Source: Apricaphanius iberus
Taxonomy: Eukaryota; Chordata; Actinopteri; Cyprinodontiformes; Aphaniidae
Assembly (NCBI GenBank): GCA_028564705.1
Contig: JAPXFQ010000483.1
Span: 186,001 to 250,000, forward strand
Length of the DNA: 64,000 nt
Reading direction: 5' to 3'
The position numbers were made by a program, and so were the translations under genes. Shown here piece by piece: positions 1 through 10,984 of this stretch. Below the pieces are notes generated by a model. That model had not been told where the DNA came from, made no database searches, and saw only the letters and a list, made by a program, of their open reading frames with translations. The first letter of the stretch is position 1, and each line of letters begins with the position of its first letter.

Positions 1-30
<30 letters not shown>
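1..30. repeat. (TA)n microsatellite
   Basis: The window opens in an uninterrupted TA dinucleotide run of at least 15 units, and its left end lies outside the window. Confidence 0.95.
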
Positions 31-33
<3 letters not shown>

Positions 34-88
34 GCTAAAAGATTTGAAAATTACAAAAATATTGGCTATTGGCAAAGTTGCTGCTTAA

Positions 89-650
89 AGTGATAGTCTG
101 GACTTTGTAAGAAAAAAGAGAGAGAGGGACATGATTTGAAAAAAAAACCAACCCAAGCTCCCTCCCTTTCTGATTAGTCTTGAAATCGCGCCTACTTTTC
201 CGTGCACGCGCCAGGTCAATGGGCCAAGACGTACGGAGGAGAGAGAGAAAACAACCAGAGTGTCAACAATGGAGTTATCGGATGTCAGGATGCTTTTTTA
301 GTTTGAAATCGGTATCTTCTGCTCTTGAGCTGAGTATTGATCAATGGCTTCGCTCGGGACTAATGGCAGAGGCTTGATTCGGAGGCTCCGTGAAAACAGA
401 AAACTGAGCATGCGCGCAGTTACAAGCACGAGCACACAGCATTCATGATGACTGACAGCCCTTGGCATCACTTGATTGGTTCAGGTGGCACCGTGGCTTT
501 TGAGCCATAGTTGAGATACGGTAAGGCGGTACTTCCCCGTAATGCTAAAATTCATAAAATGACTTATTTTATATCAACATTTAAGGCCAGGAGGTCAATT
601 TCATACAATTCTTAAAAAGTGTAATTCATTTAGAGATCCGGACTATCACT
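89..650. mobile_element. MITE with TTAA target duplication (piggyBac/Kolobok-like)
   Basis: The 562-bp element is bounded by TTAA at 85-88 and 651-654. Its inverted ends begin AGTGATAGTC on both strands, with about 14 of 15 outer bases matching. The interior is CpG-containing and has no coding signal, so the 65-codon ORF at 180-377 is incidental. A TTAA duplication is shared by the piggyBac and Kolobok superfamilies. The ends do not start with CC, which slightly favours Kolobok, but the class is an inference. Confidence 0.6.
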
Positions 651-661
651 TTAAGTTATTA

Positions 662-1655
662 TAAAAGCAATTTGCATATACTCCAGAATGTTATGACTAT
701 GTAACGGCTACTAAGATTGCACCTAAATCAACAATTTATAGGATTATCAAGACCTTCAAGGAAAGAGGTTAAATTCTTGTTAAGAAGGCTTTAGGGCATC
801 CAAGAAAGTCCAGCAAGCGTCAGGAACATCTCCTAGAGAGGGTTTAGCTGTGGGATCAGAGTGCCACTAGTGCAGAGCTTGCTCAGGAATGGCAGCAGGC
901 AGGGGTGCACGCAGAGTGAGGCGAAGACTTTTGGAAGATGGCATGGTGTCAAGAAGGGCAGCAAAGAAGCCACTACTCTCCAAAAAAGATATTCTGCAGA
1001 AAGTATGATAAATGGACTGCTGAGGACTGGGGCAAAGTCATATTCTCCTGTGAAGCCTCTTTCTGATTGTTTGGGGCATCTGAAAAAAGGCTTGTCCGGA
1101 GAAGAAAAGGTGAGCACTACCATGAGTCCTGTGTCATGCCAACAGTAAAGCATCCTGAGACCATTCATGTGTGGGGTTGCTTCTCATCCAAGGGAGTGGG
1201 CTCACAATTTTGCCCAAAAATACAGTCATGAATAAAGAATGGTACCATAACACCCTCCAACAGCAACTTCTTCCAACAATCCAACAACACTTTAGTGAAG
1301 AACAATGCATTTTCCAACACGATGGAGCACCGTGCCATAAAACAAAAGTGATAACTAAGTGGCTCGGAGAGCAAAACGTTGACATTTTGGGTCCATGGCC
1401 TGGAAACTCCCCAGATCTTAATCCCATTGAGAATTTGCGGTCAATCCTCAAGAGGCGGGTGGACAAACAAAATCCCACCAATTCTGACAAACTCCAAGAA
1501 GTGATTATGAAAGAATGGGCTGCTATCAATCAGAATTTGGCCCAGAAGGTGATTGATAGCATGCCCAGTCGAATTGTAGAGGTCCTGAAAAAGAAGGGCC
1601 AACACTGCAAATACTGACTCTTTGCATAAATGTCATGTAATAATCTCTATGGAAT
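662..1655 (+). pseudogene. Truncated Tc1-like transposase, DD35E spacing
   Basis: This is a relic of the abundant fish/salmonid-type Tc1 element. Bases 700-1170 carry the broken N-terminal half, and 1171-1617 is an open C-terminal half with QHDGAPCHKTK and [13 protein letters not shown]. The second catalytic Asp codon is 1321-1323 and the Glu codon 1429-1431, with 35 residues between them by my count. The first catalytic Asp is lost: the codon at 1049-1051 reads TGT (Cys), and a stop follows four codons later. Both terminal inverted repeats are missing, and the left end abuts the MITE at 89-650. It is inactive. Confidence 0.88.
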
Positions 1656-1803
1656 TCTGCCATATCCCCACTCACCTACTCCACAAAACCTTCTACTCCG
1701 GTGAAGGAGTTGGAGAGAAATCATTGACCTAAAAATTGCCACTGTCTGAGGCAATGGAGCTTGCGTTGCTATTGCTCTGCATCTCTGCCTGTCTATGTTC
1801 ACA

Positions 1804-2440
1804 TTAGGGATGGGTATCGTTACGGATTTATCGACACTCCTACTCTGAGCAATACTCCTTATCGATCTGGTACTTTATCAGTATCCTTATCGGTACTTTA
1901 AAAAAAAAAGACTAAAACAAAAGGGGAAAAACAAAAATAATGAACTATAATTATTTTATTTTTTAATAATTGGAACAGCAAAGCACAGAAAATAAATAAC
2001 TACAAAATAAAAATAAATTAATAACTTAATAAAAACACTATGAACCAATTATTTTATATATCAAAAACTACAAATATGTTGTCTATTTAAAAAAGTTTAA
2101 GGTATTCAAATAAAAATTTCAAACAAAACTTCCCTATAAAACAATGCAAGAGCCTAAATGAAAGATTTTGAATGCTAAAAGTATAGTGCAAAATAAGCCC
2201 CGAGAACAACAATATAACATCCACCCATCCATTTTCTGTATCGCTGCATCCTAATGCTGCAGCACTCAGGCGGTCAAAAAACTCTGTTTTGGTGTGTTTT
2301 AGCAAGGTGTTTGTTCAAATTACTCGTGTTCTGACCTTTGCAAGCAAAGCTTTTATTGCATTTGTAACAGTGTACATTGTCAGCTTCTATCCTACATCCA
2401 TATCTAGCCTACAATAAATAGACCCACTATGGGTACCCAT
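1804..2440. mobile_element. hAT-like repeat fragment (one end)
   Basis: The sequence starting TAGGGATGGGTATCG, followed by alternating ATCG-rich words, resembles the end of non-autonomous hAT elements in fish. It runs into an A-rich tract and then unclassified sequence. No matching second end was found, so the right boundary is a guess. Confidence 0.35.
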
Positions 2441-2618
2441 ACGGAATTTTTCCTTCACTGGAAAAATGATGATCATCCAGCATGTTTTCAAATAAATGTC
2501 ATACCTCATCACATGCATCAAATGTAATTGGTTAAATGTGTTTCTGATGTAGAGTCAGAATCAACCAGAACACAGAAGATTGAGTACTTCTATAACAGCG
2601 CTATTGGATCTCACTTAC

Positions 2619-2784
2619 TCTCTCTCCTTCTCAGTGAGTCTGTCAGTGATTGTGTCCTTAATGGAGGAGCGTGAACCCTTGTGGATCAACGGGTACCGGA
2701 GAGGGAGCTGAAGGAAGCAGGAGATCATCAGGACGAGGTGTGCCGTGTAACCCAGGGCGACTGCCACACTCCCATCATCCCTCG
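2619..2784 (-). CDS. uvrag: UVRAG internal exon, ALGYTAHL to EKERE segment
   Basis: This 166-nt exon encodes the strongly conserved UVRAG block with [29 protein letters not shown] and TEKERE. The region belongs to the membrane-associated C-terminal domain of complex II. The acceptor is TGCTGCAG right of 2784 and the donor GTAAGTG left of 2619. It starts with two bases completing an Ala codon and ends with two bases (GA), so the frame closes with the preceding exon and leaves phase 2 for the following one. No continuation (the expected FPLYPKG-like segment) is visible in bases 1-2618, so the next exon lies beyond the left edge of the window. Confidence 0.95.
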
Positions 2785-3534
2785 CTGCAGCACAGAAAGG
2801 ATTTAACTCAGACTTGTTCATTCATCTATGGCCTTTTTAAGGGAACACATTAACACATCAAAGTTTCTGAGGCCGTCATGTGAAGCAAATCTAACACCAG
2901 ACATAAGGACATTATTCAGTTAGAAGAGGTTATCTTATTCCATCCAAAGCTTCAAAGCTTTGTTTGTTATTCTAGTAAGAAGGCTTATTTTGAGGCTTAG
3001 CCACACCCACCTGCTTTGACGCAGAAAAATTCATTTGATAAATTTTGATCCCCAATGCCTTAACTCTGTCTTTGCTGGTTTTCAAGTCTGTAAGTCAAAA
3101 GCTCTAGGAGGAGTTTGCTCAAATAGAAAACAAGGAAAAATAAATTGCACTGTCATGACATCCACATCATAGGAATTCATACGAAAATGCAGAGTTAACC
3201 AACAAAAGATTACTTTAAAAACCAAACATCTGAGGGAAGATGAGCAGTTGTGCTCTAATACAGGAAAAGAGCCTATATACACTTAGATTTTGAAAAATAT
3301 GCAGATCTGAATCACTTTCATTTAAATCACAAATATGATTTTATACTTATAGTAAAGTTCTAAATGAAACTGTTTTTTTCTTGCAAATTTAAGACTTAAA
3401 AACTTAATGTCCAAGTGTTTTTGTTGGATATATGTGAAATTACTAACAATATTTTTTGACTTTTCCAGTGTAAATTTATCCTCAGTGGCCTTTAAAACAA
3501 AACAAAAAAACAAAAAAAGAATGGCCCAAATAAT
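2785..3534. other. Intronic stretch without a recognised feature
   Basis: AT-rich intron immediately upstream of the 2619-2784 exon acceptor. The short ORFs here show no family motif or codon bias. I see no repeat boundary. Confidence 0.5.
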
Positions 3535-4320
3535 CAGTTGCAGACTTCCAAGTATTCATTAGGATTTTATTTGATAGACCAGCATCAAAAAAATGCATAA
3601 CTATGAAGTAGAAGGAAACTGGCTTGTGGTTTTAATTTATTTTACAATGACAAATCTTACATGTGTGGCTGGTAGTAAGTTTTAGCCCCTTTTCTCCAGT
3701 TCAACAAAGCTCTGTCTCAGAAGTCACCTGATTAGTAAATACAGTGCACATTCCCTTCTGCGATATGAATATAGTAACAGCCAAAGGTTTGAACATTGCA
3801 TGGAGCACTGTAGTCATATATGGGGCACAGCAAACGTGGAATAAGATGCTCTGGTCAGACGAGACCAACAAGCAATTTTTTGGACGACATGGGGTAAAGA
3901 GCTTGATGTTACTCTGGAGGTGCTGTAGAGATTGACATCTCTATTAGATTTAGTTGCACATTCCAAAAATCTGTCTTTAATTCAAGATTGTTAAGACAAA
4001 AGACGTTGTTAAAAGGAAGCTTCCTTTTAAGAAGTTCAGTTTGCAGCTTGCCGCAAGTCATGTAGGAAATAGCAAATTTGTAAAAGAAGGTGCTCTGGTA
4101 AGATGAGGCCGAAAAAAATTAAATACACATATCACACTTAAACACCATTCACAATGTAAAATCTAGAGTTGACAGCTTCATGCTATGGAGATACTTTTCT
4201 TCAGTAGGATCAAGGAAACTGGTTTGACTTGACAGTACGACGGATGGATCTGAATAGAGGACAATCCTGGATAAAAACCTGTTAGACCTTCAAAAGACTT
4301 GAGAACAGCCCAGACAAGAC
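3535..4320 (+). pseudogene. Scrambled relic of a second Tc1 family
   Basis: Several pieces match a common fish Tc1 family: the 5' untranslated stretch around 3715-3750, the helix-turn-helix piece around 3774-3815 and the D1 region LWSDET around 3846-3870. A strand after D1 (about 4140-4215) and the segment with ENLLD-like coding (about 4255-4310) also match. The frame is broken throughout and no inverted repeats are visible. The D1 segment occurs twice (about 3826-3880 and 4070-4112), the first copy out of order. The assignment rests on my memory of the family consensus. Confidence 0.6.
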
Positions 4321-4427
4321 CTAACTTCAAATGAGAATCCATGCCAAAAGAAAGTAATAGCTCATAGCTGTAATCTAGAATGTTGTGTGTGTGAATCTTC
4401 ACAAGTCTCATGATTTGATTAGGATTA

Positions 4428-4560
4428 TGTCAACGATTCGATATCTTGATACATTACGATGCATCATGATTAATTCATTTAATTCATGATTTAATTCATT
4501 TTTGTTTTCAATAATAACTATTTTAACAATAAATGTCTCCAATAGTAAATAGATGTCACA
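4428..4560. mobile_element. Possible hAT-like MITE end
   Basis: The ACGATTCGATATCTTGATAC-type sequence followed by ATTCATG repeats resembles ends of fish hAT MITEs. No partner end or target duplication was found. Confidence 0.3.
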
Positions 4561-4746
4561 CATTTGTATTTATTCATCAAACATTTGTCCGATCACAATA
4601 TGGCACCTTACAAAAACACAAAAATAAAAAACAAAGAAAAAAAACAGGAGAATACTTACATTTTGAAGCAGAGATAGACAGTCATTATGAGAATGCTTAA
4701 AAAAATATTTTAGCTATTTTCATATTTTCTGGCTTTATGTGTTTAA

Positions 4747-5115
4747 TGGTGCATTGGGATCGCACACTTTGTTAGCGTCAAGCAACGCTCACAAAGCGAC
4801 TAGTTCGACGCATTTTTTAAGCTTTTTTAAGCTGAAGCTTTCAAAGCTTGTAGCCGGGCTTTTCTCTGCCAGATGTTTGAAACACTAGAGGATCGTGGCT
4901 GGCTATGCAACATGTATGTCGGGCAACACTACAGTGAGACGCTCTGATTGGTTGCCGTGTTGCGTCAAGAGCATTAGGAGGTTCAAAAGTTCATATAACT
5001 GCCATTTGGTGCTTTGAAGCTTAAAGCAGGAAAAGCTGCAAAAGTTGATAGAGCCAAAGCACACAAAGCTCCTCTGACTGCCTCAACCATAGACTTAATA
5101 TGCATTCTATGAAAT
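4747..5115. mobile_element. Harbinger-like MITE, right end missing
   Basis: The left end TGGTGCATT follows a TAA and matches the ends of the related copies at 40783-41148 and 28050-28281. Interior words shared with those copies include CTCAACCATAGACTTAA and the run of TTTCAAAGCTT-like pieces. The copy stops before a right inverted repeat. Confidence 0.55.
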
Positions 5116-5790
5116 TACTTTAAACTTGCTAATGGCTACAGGGGGGCACTAGCAGGAAGTGCAAAAGTGAGACAGACGTGGGGAAAGACTATAAGCTGAA
5201 GAAGACGCTAGTTTTGATTTTGAACAGTTATTTTGCGTATCAAGGAAAGAAACAGAGCTACTGCACATAAGCGTGGCGTCAATTAATTGATGGTGAGACG
5301 TTTGCTTTACTTGCCAAGTGGAAGACAATGACGACCATAGCGACCAAGACTTCTCTGGTGTGTATGGGTTTTTTTTTAAGCCAGGCTTTGTTACCGTCGT
5401 TTTGATGCTGATTTGGTGCTGTACTGCCAATTTTCTGGCAGAGTTTGAGAAACTAGAAAAGCACTCAGAGTGCAGCCCTCTATCAGCACCACTCATTCCC
5501 TAACCCTATCTCCATGTTTTTATCAAATTCTAAGTTTAAGCACTTTTCCAATAAAAAATCTCTTAAAGAGATGAACGACTGTATTGTTGCCGTTACAGTT
5601 GTTATTTCGAGCAGAGAGCAGAGATTTGAGGGTCCTTTGCGATGGGAGACACTTGTGAGCTTTCGACAAGGGATATAAGTGGATGTTAGCCCTGATCACT
5701 GGGCGGAAAAATCTTCTATATGGTCTTTTTTTACAAATGTCTCATGTTACAACATGAAAACATGAAACCGGATTATAATCAGGTGCAGCC
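5116..5790. other. Intronic stretch without a recognised feature
   Basis: Two opposing ORFs (5149-5496 and 5318-5503) overlap here. Neither shows a family motif, so I read both as chance frames. No repeat structure is evident. Confidence 0.45.
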
Positions 5791-5859
5791 TATGTGTACA
5801 AAATGTATTTTCTTTTAAAATTTAGATGGTGCATCTTAATCCCAGTGATCTTAACAGTA

Positions 5860-6070
5860 CGAAAATTATGGTATGAGATACAAAGACAGAATTTCAACCT
5901 TAAAATTCATAATTATGTGATACAAAGTCATAAACACAAAATAAAAAAAGTCATAATTGAGAAAAACGTCAAACTGAAAGTTATAATGTCAGCTTTCAAA
6001 CTAATTTATGTGATAAAAAGCCATTATTATAAGATACAAAGTCACAATAATGAGTTAAAAAGTCACTATT
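5860..6070. repeat. Degenerate tandem array (GATACAAAGTCATAATT-like unit)
   Basis: Units of roughly 20-30 bp, such as GATACAAAGTCATAA and GATACAAAGTCACAA, recur imperfectly. The ORF at 5794-6114 is a by-product of the repeats. A similar array in the opposite orientation lies at about 10080-10245, on the other side of the nested Tc1. Confidence 0.6.
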
Positions 6071-6851
6071 TTCTGTCAACCAGAGCAGTTGGAGACAAGC
6101 TTCATGAGGAGTGAATGATCAAACTATTTTGCACACTTGTGGCCAAAAGTTTTGAGAATGACACAAATATTAGTTTTCACAAAGTTTGCCGCTAAACTGC
6201 TTTTAGACCTTTGTTTCAGTTGTTTCTGTGATGTATTGAAATATAATTACAAGCACTTCATACGTTTCAAAGGCGTTTATCGACAGTTACGTGACATTTA
6301 TGCAAAGAGTATTTGCAGCGTTGGCCCTTCTTTTTCAGGACCTCTGCAATTCGACTGGGCATGCTCTCAATCAACTTCTGGGCCAAATCCTGACTGATAG
6401 CAACCCATTGTTTAATAATCACTTCTTGGAGTTTGTCAGAATTAGAGCTGGGCGATGATTCGATAGTAATATATATCGACGATACACGTGTGATGCGATA
6501 GAAAAAAAAGGGGGTCGATAAAAAAGTTCGATAGAAAAAAAAAGTTCCCCCTGGTTTTTTCATTATACACCATCAGGCAGCTTAATACAACAATCATTAC
6601 TTATTCCACACGAATCATTAACAATGGCCCACGCAGCTCTGTCAGCCAGTGACTGAGCCGCAGTGTTGGAACCCATCAACAGTGGTGAGTAGCTTGTTAG
6701 CTTTAGCCTACAGCTGAAGAGAATTTGACTAAATTTTAATGACAAACTACTTTAAGGGTTTCATCCTTTAATATTATAAAGTGTCATAAATGTTTATAAG
6801 ATTAAAAAGAATAAAAATAATCCTTTAATTTAAATTACTAACATGATTTAA

Positions 6852-6855
<4 letters not shown>

Positions 6856-6900
<45 letters not shown>
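6856..6900. repeat. (TA)n microsatellite, left part
   Basis: TA run that continues at 8513-8545 on the other side of the inserted Tc1-like element, so it was probably one array before insertion. TA is the target of Tc1/mariner elements. Confidence 0.9.
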
Positions 6901-6903
<3 letters not shown>

Positions 6904-8510
6904 TACCGTTCAAAAGTTTGGGGTCACATTGAAATGTCCTTATTTTTGAAGGAAAAGCACTGTACTTTTCAATGAAGATAACTTTAAACTAGTCTTAACT
7001 TTAAAGAAACACACGCTATACATTGCTAATGTGGTAAATGACTATTCTAGCTGCAAATGTCTGGTTTTTGGTGCAATATCTACATAGGTGTATAGAGGCC
7101 CATTTCCAGCAACTATCACTCCAGTGTTCTAATGGTACAATGTGTTTGCTCATTGGCTCAGAAGGCTAATTGATGATTAGAAAACCCTTGTGCAATCATG
7201 TTCACACATCTGAAAACAGTTTAGCTCGGTACAGAAGCTACAAAACTGACCTTCCTTTGAGCAGATTGAGTTTCTGGAGCATCACATTTGTGGGGTCAAT
7301 TAAACGCTCAAAATGGCCAGAAAAAGAGAACTTTCATCTGAAACTCGACAGTCTATTCTTGTTCTTAGAAATGAAGGCTATTCCATGCGAGAAATTGCTA
7401 AGAAATTGAAGATTTCCTACAACGGTGTGTACTACTCCCTTCAGAGGACAGCACAAACAGGCTCTAACCAGAGTAGAAAAAGAAGTGGGAGGCCGCGTTG
7501 CACAACTGAGCAAGAAGATAAGTACATTAGAGTCTCTAGTTTGAGAAACAGACGCCTCACAGGTCCCCAACTGGCATCTTCATTAAATAGTACCCGCAAA
7601 ACACCAGTGTCAACATCTACAGTAAAGAGGCGGCTGCGGGATTCTTCAGGGCAGAATGGCAAAGAAAAAGCCATATATGAGACTTGCCAATAAAAGAAAA
7701 AGATTAAGATGGGCAAAAGAACACAGACATTGGACAGAGGAAGACTGGAAAAAAGTGCTGTGGACGGATGAATCCAAGTTTGAGGTGTTTGGATCACAAA
7801 GAAGAACGTTTGTGAGACGCAGAACAACTGAAAAGATGCTGGAAGAATGCCTGACGCCATCTGTTAAGCATGGTGGAGGTAATGTGATGGTCTGGGGTTG
7901 CTTTGGTGCTGGTAAGGTGGGAGATTTGTACAGGGTAAAAGGGATTCTGAATAAGGAAGGCTATCACTCCATTTTGCAACGCCATGCCATACCCAGTGGA
8001 CAGCGCTTGATTGGAGCCAATTTCATCCTACAACAGGACAATGACCCAAAACACACCTCGAAATTGTGCAAGAACTATTTAGAGAAGAAGCAGGCAGCTG
8101 GTATTCTATCGGTAATGGAGTGGCCAGCGCAGTCACCAGATTTGAACCCCGTTGAGCTGTTGTGGGAGCAGCTTGACCGTATGGTACGCAAGAAGTGCCC
8201 ATCCAACCAATCCAAATTGTGGGAGCTGCTTCTAGAAGCGTGGGGTGCAATTTCTCCAGATTACCTCAACAAATTAACAGCTAGAATGCCAAAGGTCTGC
8301 AATGCTGTAATTGCTGCAAATGGAGGATTCTTTGATGAAAGCAAAGTTTGATGTAAAAACAATCTTATTTCAAATAAAAATCATTATTTCTAACCTTGTC
8401 AATGTCTTGACTCTATTTTTTATTCATTTCACAACGTATGGTGGTGAATAAGTGTGACTTTTCATGGAAAACACAAAATTGTTTGGGTGACCCCAAACTT
8501 TTGAACGGTA

Positions 8511-8512
<2 letters not shown>
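6901..8512 (+). mobile_element. Complete DD38E (Intruder-like) Tc1/mariner element, copy A
   Basis: Perfect terminal inverted repeats of at least 26 bp begin ACTACCGTTCAAAAGTTTGG on both strands, at the outer ends 6902 and 8512, within a TA run. The element is about 1.6 kb. It carries one transposase gene (7313-8351) between short untranslated flanks. The spacing of 38 residues between the second Asp and the Glu matches the DD38E group described as Intruder, a sister group of DD34E/Tc1. The family name is an inference from spacing alone. Copy B at 38864-40337 is nearly identical. Confidence 0.9.
7313..8351 (+). pseudogene. DD38E transposase, copy A, one frameshift
   Basis: The transposase would cut and rejoin element ends at TA sites in the nucleus. 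The ATG at 7313 opens a frame with paired helix-turn-helix regions (MREIAKKLKISYNGVYYSLQ, then the RSGRPR linker). The frame breaks near 7645, where five bases present in copy B are missing, and coding resumes to the stop at 8349-8351. The catalytic residues are intact: Asp 7767-7769 in LWTDES, Asp 8037-8039 in QQDNDPKH, Glu 8154-8156 in NPVELLWEQ. Adding back five bases gives 1,044 nt (347 codons plus stop), the same total as copy B. As it stands the protein would be truncated. Confidence 0.9.

Positions 8513-8545
<33 letters not shown>
8513..8545. repeat. (TA)n microsatellite, right part
   Basis: Continuation of the 6856-6900 TA array beyond the inserted element. Confidence 0.85.
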
Positions 8546-8552
<7 letters not shown>

Positions 8553-10079
8553 TGGTTAATAATATTACTTTTCTTTGTATTTACTGATGTTACACAGGTC
8601 TCTTGGTTTGTTTCTGTCTTACAAACTTACTTATGATAAAAAGAAGTGTTTGAAAATTGAATGAATTTAATTCTTAGTTAAAATTAGTTCAATGAAGAAT
8701 AACAAAATGACTGGGCACTTAAAATATAGTTTTTACATTATATGATGTTTTTTATCGATAATTATCGATATCTTTCAATATGACTGTTTTTTTTATCGAT
8801 AAGCTTATTTTCTATATCGCCCAGCCCTAGTCAGAAATAGTGGGCTTTTGTTTGTCCACCCGCCTCTTGAGGATTGACCACAAGTTCTCAATGGGATTAA
8901 GATCTGGGGAGTTTCCAGGCCAAGGAAATTTCAATGTTTTGGTCCCCGAGCCACTCAGTTATCACTTTTGTCTTATGGCACGGTGCTCCGTCGTGCAGGA
9001 AAATGCATTGTTCTTCACCGAACTGTTGTTGGAAGACGTTGCTGTTGGAGGGTGTTTTAGTACCATTCTTTATTCATGACTGTATTTTTGGGCAAAATTG
9101 TAAGTGAGCCCACTCCCTTGGATGAGAAGCAACCCCACACATGAATGGTCTCAGGATGCTTTACTGTTGGCATGACACAGGACTGATGGTAGCGCTCACC
9201 TTTTCATCTCCGGACAAGCCTTTTTCCAGATGCCCCAAACAATCAGAAAGAGGCTTAAGAGGAGAATATAACTTTGCCCCAGTCCTCAAAAATCCATTCA
9301 CCATACTTTCTGCAGAAGATCAATCTGTCCCTGATTTTTTTTTTGGAGAGTAGTGGCTTCTTTGCTGCCCCTCTTGACATCAGGCCATCTTCCAAAAGTC
9401 TTCACCTAACTGTGCGTGCAGATCCACTCACATCTGCCTGGTGCCATTCCTGAGCAAGCTCTGCACTAGTGGCACTCCGATCCCGCAGCTTAATCCTCTC
9501 TAGGAGATGATCCGGACACTTGCTGGACTTTGTTGGACGCCCTAAAGCCTTCTTAACAAGAATTTAACCTCTTTTCTTGAAGTTCTTGATAATCCTATAA
9601 ATAGTTGATTTAGGTGCAATCTTAGTAGCCACAATATCCTTGCCTGTGAAGCCATTTTTATGCAACACAATGATGGCTGTACGCATTTCTTTGCACGTAA
9701 CTATGGTTCATCATTTTTGTCCAGGGCTGTTTCATGCATTTATTTTTTTAAGAATTCCGTTGAAGCATGGTTGAAAAGCAATGTCTGAGTTTCACTGGTT
9801 AACATTTAGAGAATTTTTATTTATTATTACTTTTGTCAGATTAAAGTTATTTCTGTGACCATAATGAGTTTCTTCTTTTATTGACTGAAGGGTACCAACA
9901 ATTTTGTCCACATCTGTAGAAGGGCATGACTTAGGCTCCCCATGCCTTCACAATCCATTACAAAGGGAAAGAAAAGTTTATATGAGCTGAATAGATCAAA
10001 TGGATCAATTTCTAGAAATTTTCTTAGAAAAAAAGCATGTCTACTGGTGGCTACTAGAAAAACATGAGAAGTGATCAGC

Positions 10080-10245
10080 TCTTGAAAGTTGAAAATAAGA
10101 ATTTGTATCTCATTTATGACTGAAAGTCAAAATTACAACTTTGTATCTAAGTTCTGACTTTTCAACTCAAAATGAAGACTTTGTCTCATAATTACAACTT
10201 TAAAAATGTAAATGACTTTTTATCTTATTATTTTGACTATTTATT
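10080..10245. repeat. Degenerate tandem array, opposite orientation
   Basis: Read on the minus strand it contains GAGATACAAA, AGATACAAAGTTGTAATT and AAGATAAAAAGTCATTT words like the array at 5860-6070. The two arrays flank the nested Tc1 in inverted orientation. Confidence 0.55.
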
Positions 10246-10515
10246 TAAACCATAATATCCTTTGTCTGTATGATTTGATTGAATATATAATGACAGGTAT
10301 GTTCATCTGACTTTATTTTCTGTCCAATATGAGACATATACACATGCTTCAGATATTTTTCTCTTTAGAGAGGTGTTACAGTCTGTAAACCCTGAGATGT
10401 TCCAATATCCTTCTACACCTCAATAAACAGAAAATGGAAAGAATAAATAAAATGTTGTGCATTTTTTTTTATTTCCTATTACTTGGAACACAAATACAGA
10501 CACATAATAAATTAC

Positions 10516-10576
10516 CTTGAAAGTCATCCGAGTTTGGCAGCTTTACTCCGCAGATGACATAATCCAACTGATTGAC
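10516..10576 (-). CDS. uvrag: UVRAG internal exon, CGVKLPNS segment
   Basis: This 61-nt exon encodes 20 codons plus one base, including VICGVKLPNSDDFQ, the fish version of a UVRAG motif conserved across vertebrates. The acceptor is CTGCAG just right of 10576 and the donor GTAATT left of 10516. It starts in phase 0, as the previous exon requires. The final G combines with the first two bases of the next exon to make Ala, giving the conserved FQA(K/R)DDGS junction. The surrounding open frame (10469-10654) is wider than the exon, but only this part is coding. Confidence 0.94.
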
Positions 10577-10984
10577 CTGCAGATTTAAATAAAAGGTTTT
10601 ATTTTCAGCACGATGAGCAGCGAGAAGAAACACCCACACAAGATGAGGCTTCATGTGGAAAGAAAGTACTGTACAGCTAGCAGATGGATTTGCTTTAAAT
10701 CATATAATTATTGTGTCGTTGTGTCCGCATTCCAACATTTAAGTTTGTTAGCCAAATATCTTAAAAAAACAGTGATTTTACTAAATCTGTGGATAGAGAG
10801 CAGAAATATGAGGACTCTGGATGATCTCTAAAGGCGGTGAAATGCGAACTGTGAAATGGACATTATAAAGAATTAAACATTATTTTGGGAGGCATGATCA
10901 GAAACTATCTCCAAGATGCACTTATTTTTTCAAAATGTGAAAAATTATTGTCTTTAGGGACACATCACCGAAATCAGCTAAGCA

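Larger units (their letters stand above)
6443..8829. mobile_element. hAT-like MITE containing a nested Tc1
   Basis: The ends are TAGAGCTGGGCGAT and, on the opposite strand, TAGGGCTGGGCGAT. They are flanked by the 8-bp duplication GTCAGAAT / GTCAGAAA at 6435-6442 and 8830-8837. An 8-bp duplication with such ends is characteristic of hAT. The repeated ATCGATA words near both ends support a single element. Without the TA microsatellite and the inserted DD38E element it would be roughly 700 bp, and it has no transposase of its own. It sits inside coding sequence of the surrounding Tc1. Confidence 0.8.
6135..9917 (-). mobile_element. Tc1-like element (DD35E type), interrupted and chimeric
   Basis: The element lies on the minus strand and is split by the insertion 6443-8829. 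Its C-terminal coding end is at 6300-6442 and the rest runs from 8838 to about 9710. The left end (GTGGCCAAAAGTTTTGAG) is the terminus expected for this transposase family. The right end, from about 9710 to 9917 (on the minus strand GGACAAAATTGTTGGTACCC), belongs to another Tc1 family, so the copy is a mosaic. The expected ATG has become ATA near 9702, and the Ser-Asp-Glu of the first catalytic site has become Ser-Ser-stop. It is dead. Confidence 0.8.

Noticed and set aside
180..377. 65-codon ORF as a small gene
   Set aside because: It lies inside the TTAA-flanked MITE and has no conserved motif.
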